The notes under the pieces were generated by a model. It saw only the letters and a list, made by a program, of their open reading frames with translations. It made no database searches and was not told the DNA's origin. This document shows, piece by piece, positions 1 to 11,318 of a stretch of 64,000 nucleotides of DNA. Numbering within the stretch: position 1 is the stretch's first letter; each line of letters opens with the position of its first letter. Source of the DNA: Rostrohypoxylon terebratum (Eukaryota > Ascomycota > Sordariomycetes > Xylariales > Hypoxylaceae); assembly GCA_022497145.1 (NCBI GenBank), contig MU385866.1, forward strand, positions 124,001 through 188,000, written 5' to 3'. Position numbers and translations under genes: made by a program.

Positions 1-694
1 TCAAAAATTCCTGGCAGGTAGGGTTGCATTGCAGAATGCCGAGATTGCCTCAAAACGACAAGCTGCGAACATCATGATGCTAGAACTCTGTAATACGGAC
101 CGATCCGCGCATGTCGGCGTAATCGAATTTTATTTCATGGCCATCGTCGATATTCCAGGTCATCTAGACCGGTTGGGTTTGACCGGGTATTATCTGATCG
201 AAAGCATGTGACAATTTTAAGTTCAACAAGCTACGAGTTCACATGTGGTAGTAGCGTTTAAAGACCTGCCGAAGCGTAGGCCAAGCCAATCAACAAATAC
301 CTAGAGTTTGTTCGTCTAGGGTGCTTAGGTAGGTACACTTGAACTTCAGAGCAGTGAGCACAAGGTCCAAGGTTCCAACGGTTTCTAACCGTTGCTTCAT
401 GGAGACATCGAAAAAAAAATACCTGTCTTAAACTAGGGCGTAAGACAGTCATGCCTGTAGAGTATCCTTTCACAATATCACCACATAGACCAAATCAATC
501 AAGCACAAAGGTGTCAAAAGGAGTAAAAAAAAGATCAATTGTAAAATGCCTCCGAGGGCTAGCTAGGTACAAGAATTGAAAAGTATTTTGATCAGCTAAA
601 ATCACCAGATGCCTCGAAACGCCGCGCCCCATGCAATCAATGCTTTTTCCACATGCACAAATCCCATTTAGGTTGGTAAGTAATCGATCACCAC
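1..694. other. No supported gene; 3' flank of the lactonase gene
   Basis: Only short ORFs without recognisable motifs or codon structure occur here. The part next to the lactonase stop codon is probably its 3' UTR and terminator region. A TAGGTAGGTA run lies near 328-337. A gene entering from the left edge cannot be excluded, but none is visible. Confidence 0.5.
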
Positions 695-1864
695 TCAAAT
701 CTGCTGCACAAATTGAGGTCCCATGAAATCAGTCGCAGCCAGCGCGGGCGCGACGAGTGTCGAGTAAGGCATCGTCGCAACGGGCGTAGGGTCCAGCTTC
801 CCGGAGTCGGGGCAGCGCTTGAACGCCGCGAGTCCAGCCTCGCCGCCTTGGTTCGCGACAAATGCCAGACTCTGCTTCTCGTCGGTGCTAAGGCTGAACA
901 TGCGGGGTCGCACACCACCGGTAGAGATGGTGTCCTGCCAATCGAGGCTGGTGCCGTTCTTGCTGAGCACAAAGTGCGCGATGCTGTCGGTCTCATTTCC
1001 ACTGATGCGGTTCGACACGTACACGTCGCGCTGGTTGGCGGCGACCTGTAGCTCACCCGCGGCGGCGCTGGTAGCGTTGGCCGGAGGCATGCCACCGTAC
1101 GTGCTCTGGATCTGCAGCTGGTTGAAGACGATAGTGTCGGCGGTGTACTTGAGCTCGAAAAGGAAGAGCTTGTTCGACAGCTCGCTCGCTAGCGTGTAAT
1201 AGTGCTTACCGCCGGCCGTGATGAAACCGCCGTGGCGCGGTCCTGTGCCCGTGGGCAGCGTGGCGTTACCGGTGAACTCGAACTTATCATCCTTGCTGTC
1301 GAGAACCAGGATGGTGTCGCCGCCCAAATTGTTGATCACGAAGAAGCGCCCGGTGGGGTCCAATAGCGCTTGGTGCGGGTGGTGCGCTCCCTGGGCGGGG
1401 TTGGGCTGGCCAGGGATGGGCAGGGTCTTGAGAAGCTTAGGCTTGTGGTCGGCGGCAGAAACGTCCCAGACGTCAACGGTGCCGTTACCGTACGCAGCGC
1501 CAACCATACGGGTCTTGTTAGAGTTGAATTCCAGGAAGACCACACCAGAAGAGCCGTTGACGCTAGCTGCTAGGTCGAACTTGCTCAAGCCGGCATCGAG
1601 CTTGAAAAGGCTGAGATCATTGGCATTCTCATTCACTGCATAGAATGTACTTGCATCTATGTTACGAATCCAACTAGGCGCAGTACCAACCTCAGTGTGG
1701 TTGCCAGTTATGGAGAATTGTTTACCGTCGAAATTGGCGGTTAAGATCTGGAATGGAGCGCCGATGATAAGCTTGGTGGTGGAAGAAGTCTGGCAACCCC
1801 GGCGCGTTGGCGATGCGGCGGCCATTGTGCCAAGAGTAAGGATTGTTGCGATAAGTTTATGCAT
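695..1864 (-). CDS. Secreted lactonase-type seven-bladed beta-propeller protein
   Basis: Single-exon gene of 389 residues. I chose the ATG at 1864 because it starts a clear signal peptide (basic MHK, hydrophobic stretch, AAAS cleavage region near residue 18); the frame is open further upstream, but that part looks non-coding. The body repeats propeller-blade patterns such as GNGTVDVWDVS and carries HHPHQALLDPTGRFFVINN at about residues 161-179, typical of the lactonase family PF10282 (6-phosphogluconolactonase / carboxy-muconate cyclase-like). Several N-x-S/T sites fit secretion. The family hydrolyses or forms lactone rings; the substrate here cannot be read from sequence. Fungal extracellular members are common and usually 370-420 residues. 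Fold and secretion are well supported; the exact reaction is not. Confidence 0.85.
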   Translation of the reverse strand: MHKLIATILTLGTMAAASPTRRGCQTSSTTKLIIGAPFQILTANFDGKQFSITGNHTEVGTAPSWIRNIDASTFYAVNENANDLSLFKLDAGLSKFDLAASVNGSSGVVFLEFNSNKTRMVGAAYGNGTVDVWDVSAADHKPKLLKTLPIPGQPNPAQGAHHPHQALLDPTGRFFVINNLGGDTILVLDSKDDKFEFTGNATLPTGTGPRHGGFITAGGKHYYTLASELSNKLFLFELKYTADTIVFNQLQIQSTYGGMPPANATSAAAGELQVAANQRDVYVSNRISGNETDSIAHFVLSKNGTSLDWQDTISTGGVRPRMFSLSTDEKQSLAFVANQGGEAGLAAFKRCPDSGKLDPTPVATMPYSTLVAPALAATDFMGPQFVQQI

Positions 1865-3474
1865 TTTCGGAGTTTTGCGATAAAATTGACTAGATATGCT
1901 GCTGTATTTGTCTCGTTTGGGGTTTAAGGTCGTGCTTGCACGATTGTTCCAGTTGATTGGTAGGATTGGTAGGGAAAGTACCAAGGTAGGCGTCTGGAAA
2001 GAGGAAGGTATAGAAAATGAAGGTATAAATGTCAATTGCAGTTGCCCTCAAGGACGAGATGACCCCTTATTGAAAGATAATGTGAATAGAAAAAAAAACC
2101 AAAGAAGAACAACAACAAGAGAACAACAAAGAGAGTTGGTGATGATATTCCCAGGTGTGGCTATTCAATAGCAATTGTGAATAAGATAAATAAGATATTG
2201 TTTCTTCGTTACGACCTAGTTTCTTTAATAAGAAACAAAAAGATCCAAAATGGCAGTCAACTTGTCTATCCCAAGTACTCGTTAGAATATTGATCACCGG
2301 ACACCCATCCACGGTTGGTTTGTTAAGGGAACGGTCTTTACTCACCTTAGGTTGTGTTCACTTGCAGAGCTGTGCGGCAGTGAAGTGGGTAGATGTCACG
2401 AGAGGAGAGATCCGAAGAAACAAGATCGGGACGATGCGAATATTATACTAGGTACCTAGGTATGTAAGTCTTTAAGTAACGTTATATCTACGTAGGACTA
2501 ATTTGATATGGATGATTGATATGGATGATCGATATGACGAAGGAAGGCTCCCGGTCTAATTTTCACTTATCCCCATACAGGTAGACCATCCTACACTACA
2601 CTAGAAGGCAGCTCACGTTCCTTTCCCTTGCCTATTGCCTGTTTATTATGTACCTACCAATTCGAGTGTAACCTCAGCCAGGGACAAAAAGACCGAACAA
2701 ATCCTAAAATCAGTCTTATAAGTGCCCTTTTGCGCCCGTTTGTGCGGGGAGACCAGGGTCCGGCCGCCATTCTCGGAACTTCTCCGACTGAGAGCGACCT
2801 GAGCTGGACTGGCCTGGCTGGCCTGGCTGGCCTGAGTGGTAAACCTCTGGTTTGCTCTGGTTGACTGGTTGTGACTTGCTGCCAAAATAGCTCCGTTTCT
2901 TCCGTTTCCCCTGCAGTAGTCCCATGGTACTGATAACGACGGCAAAGATCGTCAGAAGTAGGCGCAGATTAGGTCAGTTTGCTATTGATAGGCCATGGAT
3001 GTCTCAATCCTACGCTGACTTAGTGCTCCCTAGTTGGTTCCCTCGACTCCTCTAATTGGGCGGATCTTATATGGTGGTGCTAACACCCAATCGCCTACGA
3101 AGCAGCGCCGCTAACTGCTTAGAAAGATGGAAAAATAAGGACCAGAAGGATTTACGGCATATAAAACTAACAATACATGAAACATGTCATCTATTCGATC
3201 AGAGGCGAGGTGAGGCTGGAAATCCAAAAAGTAACAATCGTTATTCATTGACAAATGAAAATTCATTCTAAATGATGCCGAGAAATCCCAGGACCGGTGA
3301 AGCAATGGCCAATTCTCGATGGATCCATTCGAACACATAACACTGCCCCCCAAGTCACAAGTCCCGGGTCCCGAGTCCCAGGTTCCAGCTCAAACACTCC
3401 TTACTTCATCACGACCCTCAGCCTCATCAGCCTTATTAACGGCAAATAACAAACGACTAACCCTAAATCACAGC
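1865..3474. other. Intergenic region, no supported gene
   Basis: This holds the promoter of the lactonase gene (minus strand) and the 3' flank of the oxidoreductase gene. Purine/pyrimidine-rich stretches lie at 2088-2130. A short GGCCTGGCT-type tandem occurs at about 2811-2838. The ORFs in it lack recognisable motifs. Confidence 0.5.
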
Positions 3475-4266
3475 CTACCAAGTGATCGTCACGACCCTAT
3501 TCTCATAGGCCCCCTCCGCACTGAGCAAGTTCTCGTAGATCCACCTGCCAGTGTCATCCCTCGAGATCCCATACCCGACCGGCGGCTTGTCATCAACGCC
3601 AACCCTGATCTTCCTGTCCGGGACAGCGGGGTCCGTCAACAAGCTGGGTCTCACAATGGAGTACGTGAACCCCTTCTCCCCCGCGTTTCCCGTGACCAGG
3701 CTCTCCATGGCCAGCTTATCGACGTGCGGCACTTTGAGCATGAACTTGTAGATCGGCAGCGTGGCGAGCGGGAAGTCGCGCCCGGCCTTCGAGATGCCGC
3801 ACGTGCTGACCACGACGATGCGCGGACGCCATAGTAGCCCCTGACTGGTCTCAGGGACGGCGGCGCCGTGGTCCCGTCGCACCTTGTCGATGGCCGCGAG
3901 CAGCGTCTTCATCCCGTTCTCGCACACGTGCGGGTCGTCGATCGTCATCTTCGCGAACTGGAATTGTCCGCCGATCGACGACATCACCATGTCTACCGGC
4001 TTGGCGGCGGCGGACCCCGAGGTGGAGGCTGAGGACGGGAATAAGCATTGCGCGACGGCGTCGACGTCGTGCGCGTTCCCTTGTACTACCTTCAGGTTCG
4101 GGTGCTGCGCCGCCGGAAACCGGTCGGTCAGCTTGCTCGGCGTGCGACAGAGCGCGATGCAGGTGTGCCCTGCGGCCATGGCCCGGGTCAGCGCTGCGAG
4201 GCCGACGCCGCCGGAGGCGCCTAGGAAGGCGATGGTCTTCTTGGTGTTGGTGGTTGACGAAGACAT
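3475..4266 (-). CDS. NAD(P)-binding Rossmann-fold protein (NmrA/atypical SDR type)
   Basis: Single-exon gene of 263 residues, starting at the ATG at 4266. The open frame continues upstream to 4323, but the residues at this ATG lead directly into the fold. Residues 16-22 read GASGGVG, the dinucleotide-binding glycine motif of atypical short-chain dehydrogenases and NmrA-like proteins, after beta-strand 1 (TIAFL). A later VVSTCGIS strand and a YSIVRPSLLTDP segment match the region near the active-site edge of this superfamily. No canonical YxxxK pair stands out, as is common in atypical members. Role is probably redox or NAD(P) sensing in the cytosol; the substrate is unknown. Neighbours are on the same strand but far away, so no cluster is implied. 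Confidence 0.8.
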   Translation of the reverse strand: MSSSTTNTKKTIAFLGASGGVGLAALTRAMAAGHTCIALCRTPSKLTDRFPAAQHPNLKVVQGNAHDVDAVAQCLFPSSASTSGSAAAKPVDMVMSSIGGQFQFAKMTIDDPHVCENGMKTLLAAIDKVRRDHGAAVPETSQGLLWRPRIVVVSTCGISKAGRDFPLATLPIYKFMLKVPHVDKLAMESLVTGNAGEKGFTYSIVRPSLLTDPAVPDRKIRVGVDDKPPVGYGISRDDTGRWIYENLLSAEGAYENRVVTITW

Positions 4267-5719
4267 TTTGCTACGGAGCTGTGCAATTTGATATTCGAGA
4301 TTTACTAGGTAGGTATATGACAAGGAATATGCGATAGTAATATGCGCAAATGCTAGATTGTCTGATATATGGTATATCTACTAAGTAGGTGATAGTATGA
4401 TCGTAGTAGGCTCGAGTGTTTGATGATGATGGTGGTGGTCATGAATAAACTCCTTCCCATTTCGAGGGAGTAGATTCCTTTTATCTCCATTCTATTCATT
4501 GCAAGTGAGAAATCCTACTTCTTCACAATTAACTTACAGTTGTTCGTATATTCGCGCGTTCCTCGCATGTAAAATCGAGACGGACGAATTTCGATATACT
4601 GCAATATAACAAGTGAGCGAGAACGAGGCACGAAGCTCACGAAGCTCGCGCATTATTCGGCCGCTAGGATCCACCAGCCCCCAAACGGTATCGTCTTTGG
4701 TGGCTATGCCATCGAGGACGGGAGCTAAGTCATACCGTCATACCGTCTAATCCCGCTTCGCAGTTAATCGCAGATAAACCTCGGTCCTTCTCTCCTAATT
4801 GGTGACATTGATTAAATAAGGAGAGCATCCTCCTAGGCAATCAGCAATGAGACTCAAGATGCACTAAGCCACTAGCCACTAGCCACTAGCCACTAACCTA
4901 ACCACTTCTTCTCCAGTGGCTTGACTGCGCTTTGAACCGGTCTATTTGATATACCGTTGAAGCTCGGAGATCGAGGGTCCCGATCTGCAAGACACCGATA
5001 CGACTCCGAATGATATCAGTAACATTTACGATTACAGAATGAGCATGATATGAAATTTAAATCACCTCATTTCACATATATCTCTTTCTCTCAAACGATA
5101 TATCAATACATCATTTCAAACCTAGGTGGATCTATCAAATAGAGATGTGACCGAAGCGATCGGAAATGATACAGCATGTTGGGTAATAGGTATAGGATGA
5201 AGAAGCCTAACCTTACCTAGTCTTCTATCCCTTAGAAGACACATCCATTAGACGCATCATCAGGGATCTATAGTATTTGAACAACACAGCCTACGGAGTT
5301 TGAGCACATCGAGTAGGCGTTACGGCATGATTGTGTCTCACATCTCATGGAGCACTGTTATTGAAAATCAGGACCAAATGTCCGAATTCCTAGTTCCACT
5401 ATCGCCTATGTACAAGCTGCTTTTGGTTTCCCTCAACCGTATGCAAGCTACGACGCCTCCCCTGGCCAACAGGCATCAAGGTGACACCGGTATGCAAAGT
5501 TCATATGCAGTAAGGAATGGACGGCATCGCGCCATTACCTCCTCATGCGATATAGCGTAGCAAACTCCGGCCTCAACGGCATATCATTAAAGTCGAGTCG
5601 TTTCCAAGGACCGTATAGATCCTCGCCCATTAAAATAGCCTCAAGAATACCCTTAGTTTTCATTATTGAATATGTTCATGAACGGAACATGCTATGTTCA
5701 ACTTTGCCATTGTCGTGGC
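4267..5719. other. Intergenic region, no supported gene
   Basis: Promoter side of the oxidoreductase gene and 3' flank of the GH16 gene. It contains a 7-bp tandem AGCCACT x4 at 4867-4894. ORFs at about 5300-5560 lack motifs and are likely chance. Confidence 0.5.
4867..4894. repeat. 7-bp tandem repeat (AGCCACT x4)
   Basis: Four exact head-to-tail copies of AGCCACT in non-coding DNA. Simple satellite, no function inferred. Confidence 0.85.
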
Positions 5720-7176
5720 TTACGCCCAGATCATGGCGGCGACGGCGATGAGAGCCGCGAAGGCGCTTGCGCCCAGGGCACGCTCTTGTCGCGCAGCTTC
5801 GTTCGAGTTGCCGCCGTCAGTAGAACCGCAAAATTGTTGGAAACTATCTGTGCAGGCTGCACTGGGGGCGCTGCCGGCACTAGTTGCGCTGTCTGATGAT
5901 CCCGAGTCACTGGAGCCTCCGGCGGCCTGACCATTAGTACCAGGGCCGCCTCCGCTCAAGCCAGGGATAACTGCCTGCGCGGTCTGCGATGCGCTTGAAG
6001 AGGATGGGTAATCCTTGTCCATATCCAAGCCCGTTCCCAACAGGGACTTCAGAACCGTGTTCGAGTCACCATCCTCCACAGTGTCATTCGTCGCCTTCGC
6101 GTTGTTGTATGTGTAACTCTTGCCCGAATTTGTGCCAGGTGCCTTGTCAGTCTTGTAGCATTCGATAGTGACCTCGCCGACAGTAGCGTAATAGTACCCG
6201 TCCTTCTTTATATCGGCGCTGTTCCAATCGATCGGACCACCAGCCCAGTCAATCGTACCTTGTGCGTTCTTGTCAGAACCACCAGGCCAGATGGAAAGCT
6301 GAACACGGGCAGGAGTCTGAGGGAAGTCCCATTGGTTGGAAGTGGAGTTCCAAGTCGAAGACTTGAGCTGCGTTCGACCGACCTGGCCGTCTATCAACCA
6401 TTGGATCTGGTCCGGAGTCCATCGGATCTCGTACTCGTGGAAGTTGTCGTTGGTGTTCGAGACACCAGTGATATTGGTCCCATGGGTGTCTGTGTAAATA
6501 ATTAGCGACGATGAACCATGACATGCGTTTTTGATTGGGAATTGGTCTCACAATCGGTGATGCCTTGGAAGAAGTAATTGGTCTGGGCGATATCCAGCTC
6601 GGTACCAACCCACTCAAAGTCAATCTCGTCCTTCACATCACTAAGGAGAATGAACGCCGTGACAACGCCTGCATCCTTGCCGGTCTTGATCTTGGCCTTG
6701 ACATTTCCGTACCACATGTAGACGGTCGAAGCGAGAACAGTTCCGACGGAGTTCGCGGGCATAGTGAGAAGGACATTGCCGCTGTGGGCGAGGGGCGTGC
6801 CTTGAGCAACCCAATCGGCTTTGCTAGCGTCACCGAGGTACTTCCCAACGTCGACGATACCGCTGGTATCCTTCATCGACAGTGTTCGGTCCTGGCATAC
6901 GGGCTCAGGAACACACGAGTCGAGAGAGAAGGACATGCGGGGATCACATCCACCCAAGCAGTACGCACCAACACCACATTGGCCGTATTCTACGGCGATC
7001 TCTTGTTAGAATACTTTTGCGAAAATGTCTTATGGGGAGATATGCGACTTACGAGAACAGCACGGGGTTTCCTTAGGGCACTTCTGGGTCAACGAGCATG
7101 TGGCCGCCGTATCGGCAAGGACGGTCGTAGACGCGCCCAGCAAGGCCAAAGCCACTGCCGGGATAGTTCGGAGCAT
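5720..7176 (-). CDS. GPI-anchored Crh-type GH16 transglycosylase with CBM18-like domain
   Basis: Three exons (7176-7053, 6989-6552, 6489-5720) give 443 residues; the introns are 63 and 62 nt and the frame closes exactly. A signal peptide (about residues 1-21) is followed by a cysteine-rich CBM18-like chitin-binding segment (about 26-56, with CCSQYGQCGVGAYC). The GH16 core carries the Crh motif DEIDFEWVG at about residues 162-170, where the two glutamates (about 163 and 167) are the expected nucleophile and acid/base. The C-terminal third is Ser/Gly-rich and ends in a hydrophobic helix, typical of a GPI-anchor signal. Crh enzymes link chitin to beta-1,6/1,3-glucan in the fungal cell wall. Domain order and length match fungal Crh1/Utr2-type proteins. 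The paralogue cannot be assigned. Confidence 0.93.
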
Positions 7177-7914
7177 CTTGTGCTAATTACTGCTTTCCCA
7201 AGCAGACACAAGTTGCAACTAAAATTATAGTATTATATCTGGAGTATGTATGTCCTGTAGTTGAAAATAGTTCGTGGGTCGGGTCGCGTGCCTGGGGGTA
7301 TAAATACAGCACCCTGTTACCCAAAGTACTCAAAGCGGGTAAAGCGAATGAAGTCGGGACACAATGTGTACGATGAGCTGTGGGTGTGTGATCGTCGACT
7401 CAATCCACAACAACCGACGCTTCCTTTCCACGATCTGGCAAAGTGACGGGGTGCCAAGCCGAGGAAGGCGTATCAATGAATCCCACAAAGGGGAAGGCGA
7501 ATAGAAGAGTCAACGAGTTGGTCGACTTATATTATGTATGGTATATAAGTATGGGCAAACTGTGACTCCCTTTTTGCCCTTTTCGCATAGACCACTTTCA
7601 GCTATCTCAGCTATTCAGGCAGCTAAACTAGCCGTACTGTATTCGGTTGTTTCAAGCGAGAGTAATCGAAGCGATCGAGGCGAAGCCTTTTTTTTAGGGG
7701 GCTCAGAGTAAACGATTGAAATTATGACTTAACTATCTACTAATTATAGTAGGTAGATGATTAGACAAAGGCAAGGGAGCTAGATACAATCACTAAACGT
7801 GTAAAAACGTCAAAGAAGTGATGAACAGCCCACCCGCTACAAAATGCATAAAAACCAGAAAAGCGAGAGAAATTCCCAAATATTGGGTAGAGCACAAAAG
7901 TTTGTGTGGGATGA

Positions 7915-7946
7915 GGATAGGATAGGATAGGATAGGATAGGATAGG
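7915..7946. repeat. GGATA pentanucleotide microsatellite
   Basis: About six uninterrupted GGATA units in non-coding DNA. Confidence 0.85.
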
Positions 7947-8742
7947 AAAAAGAGAAAAAGAGAGGAGAAAGGAAAGGAAGATCAGACCGATTTGGGATTC
8001 ATGGGTTCATGGGAATACGAATGGGATGGATGAGTGTATTTGCCCAGCAAACCCAGAAAGCCCAGCAAGGCCGGCGAGACTAGGTGGTTCGAGAGCCAGT
8101 ACTTGAGCCGACATGACCCAAGCAGCCCAGGCTTGGGTACCAGACAGCCAGACTGCCAGATAATACTACCAAACTTGGCTGACATCTTCTCTCGATTCTC
8201 GGGAGACTTGGGACCTTGGGACCTTGGGACCTTGGAACCTGTTAGAACCTTGCCTGGAGACATCGGATAAGGAGAGATGGACGGCTTGCAAGTGGTTATG
8301 ATTACTGCGTATGATTATGGTTACATGGAATCATGGACAGTGTGGGTTTTCTATGGATCGAATTTTGTATGTTTTGTATGATAGATGAAGGATATAGAGC
8401 CAAGTAAGGAATAAAGTAAGGATGTAAGTTACTCGCTTAGGAATAGCTCTGGAGTAGTGGAGTAGAGAAAGCACCCCCAACTGGGCCCCAAGAGCTCCAA
8501 GTGGGTCATCGCTGGTCTAATGCTAGTCAATTCGAATTAACTTCCGCCCCGTTCTTACCGTTTGTACCACTAACCTGCCAGAAAAAGCTTCAGATTGACA
8601 GGCGCAAATGCAGGCTTCGAAGGAGTGGAGTAACCGTGGGCAGCATGGGATCTGTTCAACCTTGTCTCATTGGATCGTTTATGTAGCACAGTGCTGACTA
8701 TCCTTAATCTTACCACTTACACTGTTTCATTTTTCCAAAAAT

Positions 8743-8782
8743 TTCTCTCTCTCTCTCTTTTTTTTTTTTTTTTTTTTTTTTT
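8743..8782. repeat. (TC)n followed by T25 homopolymer
   Basis: A TC dinucleotide run passes into 25 consecutive T at 8758-8782. It could be a simple polypyrimidine tract or the poly(A) tail of a minus-strand retro-insertion; no adjacent retroelement body was recognised. Confidence 0.8.
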
Positions 8783-9971
8783 CCAAAGATGCAAAATCTC
8801 GTGTTGCCCTCAAATGACCACCAAGTTCCAACTAGGCAGCTAAGGAAACTCGAGATAATAAAACTAACAATTGATATCCGACAAGTATGAAACTTCGACA
8901 TTTACCAGACCTACGGACTACGGAAGACGATTGATTATTAATTATTGATTACCTCGGAAAACTTGGAGTCTTCAGAATCAAATACTTCTCTAAATACGAA
9001 TGCTCATCTGCTTACGCAGTAGGTACGCTGGAGGTGTTCCCGAATCCCGACAAGATTAACCGTCACAACATCATTTTAAGGGTCTTTAGATGAGTACGCT
9101 AAGTACAGAGGCGCCAAGTTACTCGATGTCTACCTAGGTCCTAGGTAGGCTAGACAAAGAGCTTGTCAATCTGTTGGACTTGGTACCAGCTAATCGGTAC
9201 GCGATGTTCTAACAATAAAATTTATTTATAATTATATCGGTAAGAGGCGCGTTGTCAATTACTACATCAAATACTACTACTACGGTACATTCCTCGATCG
9301 TATCGCTGTCAGCAGATTCTGCAATGAGCCCGTCAGCAAAGCGGTAGGCTCTGACTGCCTGATTCATAAGATACACCCTATGGACTAGGAGTTTCAATGC
9401 CGGACCAACTGGGAAACACGGCAGCGCGAGAGGAAAGGTCAGACAAATCGCGAGCCAATCAGATCAGTATATGTCGTGTCACAACATGATTCCTTTGAAG
9501 ATTAGGTACCTAGATCCTACTTACATAGTAGACCGAGCCAAAAGCACCGATCTGCAGCCGATCGAGATACACCGAACTTGGTGTGGTGCAGCAAGATCAT
9601 TTATTTCGCTCCCCCTATTATTATTCTCCGCGAACCCGCAGCCATTATGGGCGTCACCTCAAGACGACACTGCATGACTAAGGACGGAGCGAAGGACCCC
9701 GATAATATACATAGTATGTATCTGTTGCAAGGGATGGAACATCGTAATGTCGTTCAAGTGACATTGACAATTGCCGTATGTGGTTTTCGTACGTAGCATA
9801 GTACACACGTAACGGCAGTGTTTCATGCACCCCAGACTTTTCACGGGACGATCCGATCTTGTAGGCTGTCGCTGATTAAGGGTGTTAAGGTTAATAAATG
9901 GATTCACTCCAAATCTTCCAATGGGGAGGGAACCAACTTCGCGATCTCATCCGCTAAATAGAGATGATTAC

Positions 9972-10048
9972 GCGTCAGGCACCGGTGAGATCTAGTGTAG
10001 TGTTGAAATCATACAGGCGGTTTCACACTAGATGATGCACCAGTGACG
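9972..10048. repeat. Imperfect inverted repeat
   Basis: Arms at about 9972-10000 and 10023-10048 share cgtca, ggtg and atctagtgt blocks in inverted order around a short spacer. Could be a degraded hairpin or MITE remnant. Confidence 0.4.
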
Positions 10049-10132
10049 TTTTTCAGCCCTATGGTTCAAGATGTCGAGCAACGTTGTACTCATTGAATCG
10101 GAATCCACGAATCAACACGAAATGTTGACGAT

Positions 10133-10153
10133 AAGGGTCTTGAGAAGACCCTT
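10133..10153. repeat. Perfect 9-bp stem, 3-nt loop hairpin
   Basis: aagggtctt and aagaccctt flank a gag loop in non-coding DNA. Confidence 0.6.
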
Positions 10154-10346
10154 TCTTGGCAACCGAATAACTTGATGCGTGATGCCATCATGCGAGTCTT
10201 CCAAGCACGTTCCTATAAGTGATCTATATCTCATAAGACGGATATCTACCAATAACGATCGCGATATCAAGAAGTGTTATCAGAGACCACTTAGATATTC
10301 TGTCACTTTCTACACGATCATATTAAACCTCATCCCCTAATTAACA

Positions 10347-11318
10347 TTAAAATAGAAACTCCCCTGCAAACGCCAATCCCTGATGCACAACCGTCCTCAG
10401 TTCCTCTTCCATCGGTAGCGCCTCAGCTCTACTGAAGCTCGCCCAAACCATCTCATCATGGTCGCTGGACCGGATGCTCAAGTCCTCGTAACTCTGGACC
10501 AGCACCGCGTAGTTTAACTGCAGACACTCTCTCCTTAGCACTAGCTGCGGGTTGTGTACGGGTTCGCGCCTCGAGGCGCTGCGGTATATACCCCTTCCCC
10601 TTAAGCTACCGCTGCCACTCACGCTGCTGGAGTCGGTGTCCGTGCCGGAAGTAAGCATGGCACCGTCAAGTATCGACATAGACATATCGGTGCTGCTATC
10701 ATCGCTCTGTCCACCAACGCTATTCCTGCTGCCGTGGTTGTTGGTGAAGATTCCCACGCCGTCGTCGTCCCAGTCCAGGATCCGCACCTCGTTCACGTGC
10801 CGGACGTCCTGCAGCGCACCGAGCACGCGCACTACCCGCAGACCCGTCTGCTCCAGTACTCTTCGCGCCACGGCCGCCGAGATACAGAAATCGGTGCCTC
10901 GCACCTTGCCGCCTGGGAGTTCCCACACACCAACTCGATCCCCACTGCCCCCGGCGCTCCTTATCCCCCATTCCGTATCCTCACCAAACCGTCTCCCCCT
11001 CATACTCTCCCTCCTCAACACCGGCGGCCCCATCAGTACACCACTCGTCACAGCCGTAGCCGGATTCGCCACGGACGAGGTCTCGGAAGCGGACGTCGAC
11101 GTGCTGCTAGACGCGGCAGAGCGCGAGTGGCGGAGCAGCAGGACCGAGGGCCGAGAGCTGTGCACGTCCATGCGGAAGATGCACACGCCCACGTACAGCT
11201 TGTCCGCGGGCCACGAGGCACGGATGGCGTCCAAGAACTGTGCGCGCGACATCGCCAGCACCGTCTTCTGCGCGTGCGACAGCGTCGTCCTGCGGAATGA
11301 CGTCGTCGTCGTCGCCAT
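10347..11318 (-). CDS. Nudix-fold domain protein with degenerate Nudix box
   Basis: Single-exon gene of 323 residues from the ATG at 11318; frame-open sequence upstream begins with a non-ATG codon and is charged low-complexity. Residues about 40-65 (strand KLYVGVCIFR, then LLLRHSR) and VGVWELPGGKVRG at about 129-141 are the classic Nudix entry. The following helix should hold REUxEExGU but reads RRVLEQTGL, so two of the three usual metal-binding glutamates are replaced. Ser/Thr-rich insertions sit at about 68-92 and in the second half. Nudix hydrolases cleave nucleoside diphosphates linked to another moiety; this one may be inactive, altered, or a binding domain. The Nudix assignment is good; activity is doubtful. 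Confidence 0.8.
   Translation of the reverse strand: MATTTTSFRRTTLSHAQKTVLAMSRAQFLDAIRASWPADKLYVGVCIFRMDVHSSRPSVLLLRHSRSAASSSTSTSASETSSVANPATAVTSGVLMGPPVLRRESMRGRRFGEDTEWGIRSAGGSGDRVGVWELPGGKVRGTDFCISAAVARRVLEQTGLRVVRVLGALQDVRHVNEVRILDWDDDGVGIFTNNHGSRNSVGGQSDDSSTDMSMSILDGAMLTSGTDTDSSSVSGSGSLRGRGIYRSASRREPVHNPQLVLRRECLQLNYAVLVQSYEDLSIRSSDHDEMVWASFSRAEALPMEEELRTVVHQGLAFAGEFLF

Larger units (their letters stand above)
7177..10346. other. 3.2-kb intergenic region with simple repeats, no supported gene
   Basis: No ORF here has family motifs. It contains a GGATA microsatellite (7915-7946), a TC/T tract (8743-8782), an imperfect inverted repeat (9972-10048) and a short perfect hairpin (10133-10153). 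The left end includes the promoter of the GH16 gene. Confidence 0.5.

Noticed and set aside
713..1643. Several long ORFs on the plus strand opposite the lactonase
   Set aside because: They mirror the coding strand of a clear gene and show no domains.
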